Part shown: positions 6,861-12,362 of the stretch, piece after piece | How positions within the stretch are numbered: the first letter of the stretch is position 1 | Layout of the letters: each line of letters starts with the position of its first letter | Source of the DNA: Nitrososphaerales archaeon TH703 | GTDB lineage: Archaea > Thermoproteota > Nitrososphaeria > Nitrososphaerales > Nitrososphaeraceae | DNA: 12,362 nucleotides | Assembly (NCBI GenBank): GCA_014523525.1 | Contig: JAATVL010000145.1 | Location: 1-12,362 of the forward strand | Reading direction: 5' to 3' | Notes under the pieces: generated by a model | The model's database searches: none | What the model was told of the DNA's origin: nothing | What the model saw: only the letters and a program-made list of their open reading frames with translations | Made by a program: the position numbers and the translations under genes

Positions 6861-8290
6861 TTCGAAATCTTCTTGATTACTTTCGAAATAATAGACATCA
6901 ATGTATCCTCTTGTACCGAAGGAATTATAATTTGTCCATCGGCATTACTAAATGTCACTGTAATTCCATCAATTGTATTTGACAATTCCTTGGCCATCAG
7001 TTCAACATCCATATCTCCATCGTAACCAGAGCTAAGGAAATATTTGGAATAATTCTCATCAATTGCTATTTTCATGATTATCACTTTATTCATAAATTGA
7101 TAATGAGATGTCAAAAGACGAGACAGGTAACCAACGTAACCAACATAATCTGGTTCAATGATCCCATCTGCACTAATGAATACAAACAAGCCCTTATCAG
7201 AAATTCTCCATTTTTCTTTTAGGATTTTAGAGATTAATTTTTGTGAACTATTCTTAAATTCTTGTAAGTCCCTTTCAGCCTCTTCGAGAGATTCTGCTCG
7301 TTCACCAAGGCAAATACTCAAGCCTATTCCAGATTTCATACTGAGTGCACAAGAATTCAATAACTCTGAAAATCTACGTGCGTCATATAAATGACTGCCG
7401 TATTCTTCTGTCGGAAGAACGTAGGTATAACCTATGAGAATGTTTTCTAAATTATCGACGTTCGTGTTCATTTGAGAACTAAGGTGATTCTTAATAGATT
7501 CAATAATAAGAAATTTTTCCTCTTGATTAATATCCGCTATTGTCTTCCATCTCCCATCTTTTTTCAAGTTAATGTTAGTGTTCTTCATAAGCTCAAGGCA
7601 CTTGTCGCTATTCGATGTTATTCCATACAAATATGGGATGGATGTATTGGCAATAGATTCATGGATAGGTAAGGATTCATTATAGGACAACAAAAGATCA
7701 ATATCTGTCTGCATTAATCCATTTTTTTCTGAATCTTTTAGTATCTCATTATTAAGACCAATTAGAGATCTCTTGTCCCCTACATCTTGATATTCTCCCA
7801 ATGCAGAAACAATTGCAAGCGGAGATAGATCTGTAAATCTTTTATCCATACTTTTTACTAAAAGATAAGAAATACCTCCCGAAGTAATCTCTTTATCACC
7901 ATCAATATCGTATTTCCACGGATTTAATATAGCATCATTATCGTCTGTTGCTATCTCGGCAATAGAAAGTTTCCTATGGTCCAGTATAATCCACTCCTTC
8001 GAAAAAAACTTGTTGAATAATTCTGATAAACCCGTGCCAAGCTCTGTGAATAAATAAAATTCATGATCTTCACTTTTTAAATCAGCAATACTATCTTGAC
8101 TGATTTTATTCACAAAGCGGGCTGTTGCCTTTCCGCCCAATTTCCAAATAGCTCTAATCAATAGGCTTGCAGAAACAATTCCATCGCATGATGAATTCGA
8201 TACTATTAAAGTATCTTTTCTATCGTCAATTAGATTCTTTACTTTTTCACTAGTTAAATTTACATTTTCATAAAATTCCTTGTAACCCAT
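6857..8290 (-). CDS. DHH-family RecJ/Cdc45-like protein with degenerate active site
   Basis: A 477-residue member of the archaeal RecJ-like (GAN/Cdc45) branch of DHH phosphoesterases. Active relatives are single-strand exonucleases; Cdc45 is the inactive homologue within the CMG replicative helicase with MCM and GINS. The domain order is visible: DHH domain about 1-180 and DHHA1-like C-terminal domain about 310-477. The motifs are eroded. Motif I, normally HxDxDG, reads NSSCDG (32-37). The DHH motif reads DHR (104-106). The glycine-rich GGHxxAAG motif of DHHA1 appears replaced by SGYDGDMDV (421-429). Asp36 and Asp104 remain. Nuclease activity is therefore doubtful, and a structural Cdc45-like role is the better inference. 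Placement directly after rps15 (8-base gap) is a known archaeal arrangement for these genes. It overlaps pcc1 by four bases (ATGA). Confidence 0.85.
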   Translation of the reverse strand: MGYKEFYENVNLTSEKVKNLIDDRKDTLIVSNSSCDGIVSASLLIRAIWKLGGKATARFVNKISQDSIADLKSEDHEFYLFTELGTGLSELFNKFFSKEWIILDHRKLSIAEIATDDNDAILNPWKYDIDGDKEITSGGISYLLVKSMDKRFTDLSPLAIVSALGEYQDVGDKRSLIGLNNEILKDSEKNGLMQTDIDLLLSYNESLPIHESIANTSIPYLYGITSNSDKCLELMKNTNINLKKDGRWKTIADINQEEKFLIIESIKNHLSSQMNTNVDNLENILIGYTYVLPTEEYGSHLYDARRFSELLNSCALSMKSGIGLSICLGERAESLEEAERDLQEFKNSSQKLISKILKEKWRISDKGLFVFISADGIIEPDYVGYVGYLSRLLTSHYQFMNKVIIMKIAIDENYSKYFLSSGYDGDMDVELMAKELSNTIDGITVTFSNADGQIIIPSVQEDTLMSIISKVIKKISK

Positions 8291-8298
8291 TTAATTCA

Positions 8299-8745
8299 TT
8301 ATTCAAGTCGAGCAATTACCGCAGCATATTTCCAATTTTGTAAAATTTTTCCTTTCCTCTTATAATATTTTGAAAGTCTATGAATTTTTGCTTCTATCAA
8401 TTCAAGCGAACGAATATTTCTTTTGTCAGTGTTGTGCACCTTTAGATGTTTTTGTAAAGCTAGTGCCTTTTGAACTAGTTGGTTGAGGTCCTCAGGCATC
8501 TCTGGAGTAGAATTATTTTCCTCAAGAAGCTGGCTTATTCTCTTTCCCAATATTGGTTTTATTAGAGGAACTCCATATTGATCCCTCATTCTAACCCCAA
8601 TTTCACTTGGGCTGAGGCCATCATTTGAAAGCTGAACAATAATGGTAGATAATTCTGATTTCTGATTAATCCAAGAAGGAGCAGTGTACGAAATAGGACG
8701 TGTTGAATGTGATTTCCCGTGTGTATGAGCATGAATTCGAGCCAT
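8299..8745 (-). CDS. rps15: 30S ribosomal protein uS15
   Basis: A 148-residue archaeal/eukaryotic-type S15, a primary 16S rRNA-binding protein of the small-subunit platform. It has the archaeal N-terminal extension (MARIHAHTHGKSHSTRP, with the RP and PSW signatures that follow) and the S15 core: LSPSEIGVRMRDQYGVP, then the helices with HNTDKRNIRSLELIEAKIHRL and the final YYKRKG...NWKY block. The gene is intact and begins the operon with the DHH gene, pcc1 and serS. A TATA-like box about 29 bases before the ATG suggests a leaderless message. Confidence 0.97.
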   Translation of the reverse strand: MARIHAHTHGKSHSTRPISYTAPSWINQKSELSTIIVQLSNDGLSPSEIGVRMRDQYGVPLIKPILGKRISQLLEENNSTPEMPEDLNQLVQKALALQKHLKVHNTDKRNIRSLELIEAKIHRLSKYYKRKGKILQNWKYAAVIARLE

Positions 8746-8770
8746 TTAAGTAGAAATCAATAATGTGCAT

Positions 8771-8779
8771 CTTAAATGT
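8771..8779 (-). promoter_or_regulatory. TATA box of the rps15 operon
   Basis: Read on the minus strand the sequence is ACATTTAAG, centred about 29 bases before the rps15 ATG at 8745. That fits an archaeal promoter with a transcription start at or next to the start codon. It is divergent from the promoter at 8870 within a 156-base intergenic region. Confidence 0.5.
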
Positions 8780-8869
8780 TACTTCTACAATAATCAAACT
8801 AGAAATTCCTAATTTTAACAACAATAGTATTTTAAATTTGTCTGAAAATATTTTCAAGACCAATAAGGT

Positions 8870-8876
8870 TATATAT
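8870..8876 (+). promoter_or_regulatory. TATA box of the first small membrane-protein gene
   Basis: TATATAT begins exactly 32 bases before the ATG at 8902, with ACCAA 11 bases before the box as a possible BRE or shared regulatory element. The same arrangement (ACCAA, then TATATAT 32 bases before the ATG) occurs at 9429. The spacing predicts a leaderless mRNA. Confidence 0.6.
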
Positions 8877-8901
8877 TTGGATTCGAATTTACAAATTTAA
8901 T

Positions 8902-9225
8902 ATGAATTCAGTTACCGTCGTTACAGTAGCAGCAATACTAATTGCAATGGGACCATTAGCGTTAACCTTGTATCAAACCGCAAGTGCACAATATACTACG
9001 GGTCAAACTTCCCCAGGAGCACTTAGTGTTGAGGAACAACTCAAACTCGCTAAGGAAAAGGTAGCCAACGCTGAACAAGCTGGTGCATACGGTTCTGGAA
9101 CACCGTTCTTTGGTAAGAATATTGGTGATGCTGCAATTTACACTGCTGCAATAGTTGCAATATTTGGCGCCGTAGCTGCCGCATTCTTTGTGATGAGCAG
9201 AGGTAAAAAACCGGTAAAGGCATAG
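8902..9225 (+). CDS. small exported single-pass membrane protein (candidate archaeal AMO accessory subunit)
   Basis: A 107-residue protein with a clear signal peptide (hydrophobic residues 4-24, then TASAQ, likely cut after Ala29). A Thr/Gly/Ser-rich and then charged extracytoplasmic stretch follows (SVEEQLKLAKEKVANAEQA, 42-60, helical). One membrane helix lies at about 76-98 (AAIYTAAIVAIFGAVAAAFF), ending in a short basic tail RGKKPVKA that should face the cytoplasm. The predicted mature form is one outer domain on one anchor. No catalytic motif, Cys or His is present. It does not match an enzyme family I know. Size, topology, strong promoter and the paired gene at 9461 resemble AmoY and AmoZ, the AOA-specific subunits described for archaeal ammonia monooxygenase; this is inference. 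It sits divergent from rps15 and has a T-run terminator. Confidence 0.85.
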   Translation: MNSVTVVTVAAILIAMGPLALTLYQTASAQYTTGQTSPGALSVEEQLKLAKEKVANAEQAGAYGSGTPFFGKNIGDAAIYTAAIVAIFGAVAAAFFVMSRGKKPVKA

Positions 9226-9241
9226 CGCTACTTTACTACTA

Positions 9242-9255
9242 TTTTTTGTTTTTAT
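9242..9255 (+). terminator. T-run terminator
   Basis: TTTTTTGTTTTT starts about 17 bases after the stop at 9225. Oligo-T runs are the usual intrinsic termination signal in archaea. This supports separate transcription of the gene at 8902 from the one at 9461. Confidence 0.5.
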
Positions 9256-9428
9256 AGCCATTACTTATTTTATGATAATGAAAACGTTGAAAGTGTCTCC
9301 GCTTAGATTAAAGTCCTATAAAATATTCTAAGATGCCCAAGGCACTCATTTGAATAGCTTTCGATTTTCGTTATTGTCTGAATATTCTGATCGATTTTAC
9401 GCCTACTTTAAACTGACTCACCAAAATG

Positions 9429-9435
9429 TATATAT
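9429..9435 (+). promoter_or_regulatory. TATA box of the second small membrane-protein gene
   Basis: TATATAT begins exactly 32 bases before the ATG at 9461, and ACCAA lies just upstream at 9420-9424. Spacing and upstream motif match the promoter at 8870, pointing to shared regulation and a leaderless mRNA. Confidence 0.6.
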
Positions 9436-9460
9436 CATAGAATTAATTTGCTAATAGATA

Positions 9461-9739
9461 ATGAGCGGTATTGAAGGACTTGTTACAATGATTGGAAATT
9501 CGGTACACAGTCTAATTGGTCAAATTGGTCCATCGTACGATCCTTTGTTTTACGATGTAATGGTCTACATATTCGGAACAATGATGTTTGCAGTGTTCTT
9601 ACTCGCAGCAATAGCTTTCTGGTTAAGGAAAAAAGGTCTCGGTGGCGGTTCTGCAAAGGAAAAATGGGTATCAGAGCTGGATAAATATTTTGAACAATCA
9701 CAAATAGGTCTGCTTCCTGACGAAAAACATCACTGGTAA
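9461..9739 (+). CDS. small single-pass membrane protein (candidate archaeal AMO accessory subunit)
   Basis: A 92-residue protein. Residues 1-30 are a mildly hydrophobic, Gly/Ser-rich N terminus without a cleavable signal (MSGIEGLVTMIGNSVHSLIG). Residues 31-54 form one strong membrane helix (YDVMVYIFGTMMFAVFLLAA and on to FW). It is followed by the basic RKKG stop, a GGGS linker and a charged cytoplasmic tail that ends DEKHHW. By the positive-inside rule the N terminus is outside. No family is recognised from motifs. The adjacent gene at 8902 has the same orientation and an equally placed TATA box, so the two products are probably made together and may share a complex. The archaeal ammonia monooxygenase subunits AmoY/AmoZ are a candidate identity but not proven. 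A T-rich terminator follows. Confidence 0.85.
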   Translation: MSGIEGLVTMIGNSVHSLIGQIGPSYDPLFYDVMVYIFGTMMFAVFLLAAIAFWLRKKGLGGGSAKEKWVSELDKYFEQSQIGLLPDEKHHW

Positions 9740-9765
9740 ATTATAAAAGGTCAATCCATAAAAAT

Positions 9766-9787
9766 TCTTAATTTTATTTTATTTTTT
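9766..9787 (+). terminator. T-rich terminator
   Basis: A T-rich stretch with runs of four and six T begins about 27 bases after the stop at 9739. It would end the message before the convergent SUI1 gene. Confidence 0.5.
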
Positions 9788-9851
9788 CAATAGATCTGAT
9801 GCACGCAAGCTAGAATTCAATATAAGTAATTATCATAATTATCATAGTCCT

Positions 9852-9857
9852 AAAAAA
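9852..9857 (-). terminator. T6 terminator of the SUI1 gene
   Basis: On the minus strand, TTTTTT starts a few bases after the SUI1 stop codon (9861-9863). It is short but well placed for archaeal oligo-T termination in this convergent region. Confidence 0.35.
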
Positions 9858-9860
9858 CGA

Positions 9861-10169
9861 CTACTGTACTTCAATCGCAGATTCGGTGAACCCAAATTTA
9901 ACTAGATAAGATTTTACATCTTCTCTGTGGTCTCCTTGTAGCATAATGAACCCATCTTTTGCAGTTCCGCCACAGGCTAATTTACTTTTCAATTCTTTGA
10001 CTATATGTTGTATGTCACTCAATTTCGGATCAATACCTTCTATCATGGTAGTAGTTTTGGAAAAACGTCTTGTTTCAAGTCTTATTACAATTCTCGTTTC
10101 TTCTTTATCCAGCTCGCCACATGCGCAAAGGTCGTTTGGTAGTCCACATTTTTTGCATATCACCGCCAT
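9861..10169 (-). CDS. translation initiation factor aIF1 (SUI1)
   Basis: A 102-residue SUI1/eIF1 protein, which binds the small ribosomal subunit near the P site and helps select the start codon. The N terminus has the archaeal zinc knuckle MAVICKKCGLPNDLCACGE with Cys5, Cys8, Cys15 and Cys17. The SUI1 fold follows: TTMIEGID, LKSKLACGGTAKDG and MLQGDHREDVKSYLVKFGF are the hallmark segments. The frame is open upstream to ATG codons at 10187 and 10271, but the extra residues have no counterpart in the family, so the ATG at 10167-10169 is chosen. The gene is divergent from the zinc-ribbon gene at 10354 and convergent with the small membrane gene. Confidence 0.95.
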   Translation of the reverse strand: MAVICKKCGLPNDLCACGELDKEETRIVIRLETRRFSKTTTMIEGIDPKLSDIQHIVKELKSKLACGGTAKDGFIMLQGDHREDVKSYLVKFGFTESAIEVQ

Positions 10170-10326
10170 ATTATAATTAATTTCCATTGAAGTATTCTCA
10201 TTATTAAGCCTTGCCCGATTGACAACAAGTACTGAGATTTGTGATTGAATGGAAAAAAATTGAAATGTCAATATTAATGTCTAACGATTAATCAAAGTTT
10301 AAGTTATTGCTACTCGGTTAGAAGAC

Positions 10327-10337
10327 TTTAATTTACA
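10327..10337 (+). promoter_or_regulatory. TATA-like box of the zinc-ribbon/sec61-beta/DUF2070 series
   Basis: CTTTAATTTAC-like sequence is centred about 22 bases before the ATG at 10354 and 31 before the ATG at 10363. It would serve a leaderless or near-leaderless message and may drive all three following genes. Confidence 0.35.
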
Positions 10338-10353
10338 TGATCGCAAAGATCAA

Positions 10354-10734
10354 ATGCAGAATATGTCAATATCTGGTGACAAATATAAAGAAAATCTAAA
10401 ACACGCTGCAGAAACCTTGCTTAAAGGAGGGACCCTACTATCTGAACCTTGCGATAAATGCAATGGAATCCAAGTAAAAAAAAATAACGAAATTACATGT
10501 ATTATTTGTGGGAACAGTACTACGCTAAAAGAACCAAAATCAACAGAAGACATCGACAAGACTGTCGACAAGAGAATACTGCCAGATTTTAACATAACCG
10601 AAAAAATAGGAGACAGACTAGTAGAATTAATAATGAGTATTGGTTCAGATAAAAATTTAGATGAGGAGGAACAAAGATTGAGAGTCATTGACAATTATAT
10701 CAAAATTTTAGAAAAAGTAAAGGTTCTCAAGTAA
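10354..10734 (+). CDS. SSSCA1-type zinc-ribbon protein (UPF0148)
   Basis: A 126-residue homologue of the Sjogren syndrome/scleroderma autoantigen 1 family. The family block is complete: an N-terminal helix (NLKHAAETLLKGGTLLSEPC), then a zinc ribbon with Cys33-x2-Cys36 and Cys49-x2-Cys52 (CDKC...CIIC). After a polar linker, a C-terminal helical region (about 85-126) is Glu/Lys-rich and may be a dimer or partner-binding segment. The molecular role is not settled; archaeal members are common near information-processing genes. Either ATG, 10354 or 10363 (MSISGD), could be the start. It lies 38 bases before sec61-beta, in the same direction, and is probably co-transcribed. Confidence 0.85.
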   Translation: MQNMSISGDKYKENLKHAAETLLKGGTLLSEPCDKCNGIQVKKNNEITCIICGNSTTLKEPKSTEDIDKTVDKRILPDFNITEKIGDRLVELIMSIGSDKNLDEEEQRLRVIDNYIKILEKVKVLK

Positions 10735-10772
10735 TTTTAAGACTCTCTAATATTACAAGCGTATAAAACGGA

Positions 10773-10979
10773 ATGTATTTAAGAGATGATTTAGAAATAA
10801 CTTTTACATTGGGCGAAGGAAAGAAGAAAAATGCACCATTGCCTGCATCAAGCGCAGGATTATTAAGGTTTTTTGAAGATGAAACTCGTGGTGTTAAGGT
10901 AAAACCAGAAGTTATCCTAGGTGTTACTGGTGCTCTCATAGGAATTTCTATAATTATCAGAATCGTTTTCCCAGTATAG
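10773..10979 (+). CDS. protein translocase subunit Sec61-beta
   Basis: A small tail-anchored subunit of the SecYEG/Sec61 channel. The family signature is clear: KKKNAPLPASSAGLLRFFED followed by ETRGVKVKPEVILG, then one C-terminal membrane helix (VTGALIGISIIIRIVF). The cytoplasmic N terminus contacts the channel and ribosome. As called from the ATG it has 68 residues, but the first 12 (MYLRDDLEITFT) are not typical. A TTG at 10809-10811 would give 56 residues starting LGEGKKK, the usual length, and the AT-rich TATTTAAG at 10776-10783 lies about 28 bases before it as a possible TATA box. The start is therefore uncertain; the identity is not. DUF2070 follows after 23 bases. Confidence 0.93.
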   Translation: MYLRDDLEITFTLGEGKKKNAPLPASSAGLLRFFEDETRGVKVKPEVILGVTGALIGISIIIRIVFPV

Positions 10980-11002
10980 CATTCTATTAATAGCATTAAT
11001 CG

Positions 11003-12362
11003 ATGAGTGAAGATAGTGTAACTGATATACACAGAAGATGGTATTTCACACTTTTAAATCCATCTTCGTACAAAACCTCAGCAGCTATCTCAATAATTGC
11101 GTCATTAGGAATAATAGGCATTAATTATATTTCCTATTCTCATTTTACAGAATTAATAATTCATTTTGTCATAGCAACTGGAATTACTGTAGGTGGTTTT
11201 TTTCTAGATCTATTCTTACTAAAGGGAACACCTACAAATAAGATTTCAAAAGTGATTCATGTTGCAGCTTTTTCAAGCTCCCTTTGGCTAGTAACTATTT
11301 TATTAGGATTATTAGCAAATAACATTTTAAGTAAGAATTCAGATATCGTAAATTATGATTTGGCAGGAATGTTCGTTGCAAGTGGACTTCGTTACGGTAT
11401 TTTTGTTTCAGTTTTTGGATCAAGAATAATTAGATCTGTATTAGTTTCATTTATTATGCCTACTATTTTTTTCACTAATTTATTACCATATACTTCTACA
11501 TTTACTCTGCGTGACCATGTTACGGAACTAGTTATGGGTTCTCTTATCTTTACAGTGGGGGTTGTATGGTCCATATTAGCTGACAGAGCTGGATGTCCAA
11601 ATTTCAAAAGCACTTTTAGAATATTACAGGCATTTTTATCTGCATGGACAGAAAATAAGCAAGAAAAGATGGAAGACATATTTGAATCAAGATCCAAAGT
11701 AGATAAGATAAGAACGCGGATGATGAAATTTGAAAGACAAGACGGAAAACAAGTATTTGTTGTATTGCCTGACATACATCCAGGGCCATTTAATCCAATA
11801 GGCGGGAGTAATCTTCCTCATAAACTATTCAATTTCTTTCATAAAAATGCAATAGTGTTACATAGTATTTCTGACCACTCATTAAATTTGCCTACAATCT
11901 CAGAAGTCAACAAGTATCTTGAATCACTAAAAAATTCAATTATTAAAAATAGTGGCAATGAGTGTACGTTGCCTTTACAAACAAAATCGAATGATTTCAC
12001 ATTGACTTGTTTAAATTTCAATACTAGCGTATTCATGATCATTTCAAAAGATAGTGGGATGGAGGACTTACCTTATTCAATTCGAGAAAAAGTCGAAGAA
12101 TATGTAAAAGAGGCAGGATTTTCTGACATCATGATTGTTGATGCACATAATGCTCTAGGAAAGAAGATTTCTTCAGAAGAAGAAACGATCCTTTGTGATC
12201 TTGCATTATCTTCTTTAAAAAAACTAAAGAGTCTAAAATATCATTCCTACAGAATTGGGTACGCCAACTCTACAGGGTCAGAATTCAAATTTATTGAATT
12301 AGGTGGAGCTGGTATTGGCGTTCTGAATTTTCAAATCAACGATGATAATTATCTTATTGGTT
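11003..12362 (+). CDS. DUF2070 membrane protein (N-terminal 453 residues, runs off the window)
   Basis: An open frame from the ATG at 11003 runs without a stop to the window edge. The product has two parts. Residues 25-195 contain about six membrane helices (near 25-45, 50-73, 84-108, 120-138, 144-163 and 174-193). From about 200 on it is a soluble domain with the motifs that mark DUF2070: PDIHPGPFNPIGGSN (256-270), SDHSLNLP (290-297), VDAHNALG (379-386) and ELGGAGIGVLNF (432-443). The repeated Asp-x-His pairs (Asp257/His259, Asp291/His292, Asp380/His382) look like metal ligands, so a membrane-bound hydrolase is possible, but no activity is established as far as I know. The gene is probably co-transcribed with sec61-beta, which hints at a role in membrane protein biogenesis. 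Family length is near 600, so roughly a quarter is missing. Confidence 0.88.
   Translation, partial: MSEDSVTDIHRRWYFTLLNPSSYKTSAAISIIASLGIIGINYISYSHFTELIIHFVIATGITVGGFFLDLFLLKGTPTNKISKVIHVAAFSSSLWLVTILLGLLANNILSKNSDIVNYDLAGMFVASGLRYGIFVSVFGSRIIRSVLVSFIMPTIFFTNLLPYTSTFTLRDHVTELVMGSLIFTVGVVWSILADRAGCPNFKSTFRILQAFLSAWTENKQEKMEDIFESRSKVDKIRTRMMKFERQDGKQVFVVLPDIHPGPFNPIGGSNLPHKLFNFFHKNAIVLHSISDHSLNLPTISEVNKYLESLKNSIIKNSGNECTLPLQTKSNDFTLTCLNFNTSVFMIISKDSGMEDLPYSIREKVEEYVKEAGFSDIMIVDAHNALGKKISSEEETILCDLALSSLKKLKSLKYHSYRIGYANSTGSEFKFIELGGAGIGVLNFQINDDNYLIG

Noticed and set aside
9826..9845. Short tandem AATTATCAT repeat between the convergent genes
   Set aside because: Only two 9-base copies in AT-rich DNA; likely chance.
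11392..11775. Minus-strand frame opposite DUF2070
   Set aside because: It lies fully inside the recognisable DUF2070 gene and shows no motif of its own.

Overview
The window looks like a chromosomal piece of an AT-rich archaeon, most likely an ammonia-oxidising Nitrososphaerota (Thaumarchaeota), perhaps of the low-GC Nitrosocosmicus type. The reasons are archaeal information-processing genes (uS15, seryl-tRNA synthetase, Pcc1, aIF1/SUI1 with a zinc knuckle, Sec61-beta, DUF2070), TATA-like boxes about 22-30 bases before start codons that imply leaderless mRNAs, and an integrase with the coiled-coil tail I associate with that phylum. The assignment to genus is inference.

Layout. Positions 1-2016 are an accessory-looking edge. 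They hold the tail of an unidentified gene, a tyrosine recombinase on the minus strand, a divergent SRPBCC-fold gene, and a 5'-truncated MntR/DtxR-type regulator that begins directly after the SRPBCC stop codon in the same frame. Positions 2064-3818 carry a family X DNA polymerase with a PHP nuclease domain (minus). Positions 4065-4949 carry a radical SAM protein with a CX4CX2C cluster motif. A 392-base gap (4950-5341) follows and contains an 11-bp imperfect inverted repeat.

Positions 5342-8745 form a tight minus-strand operon transcribed in the order rps15, DHH/RecJ-Cdc45-like gene, pcc1, serS. Spacing is 8 bases, then a 4-base overlap, then an 8-base overlap. It joins a ribosomal protein, a probable replisome or repair factor whose catalytic motifs are degenerate, a KEOPS tRNA-modification subunit and a tRNA synthetase.

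Divergent from rps15 are two small single-copy membrane-protein genes (8902-9225 and 9461-9739). Each has its own TATA box exactly 32 bases before its ATG and a T-run after its stop. They resemble what is known of the archaeal ammonia monooxygenase accessory subunits AmoY and AmoZ. That is a hypothesis, not a firm identification.

The right end has SUI1 (minus), then a plus-strand series of a SSSCA1-type zinc-ribbon protein, Sec61-beta and a DUF2070 membrane protein that runs off the window. The last two sit 23 bases apart and may work together at the membrane. No rRNA, tRNA, CRISPR array or insertion sequence was recognised.
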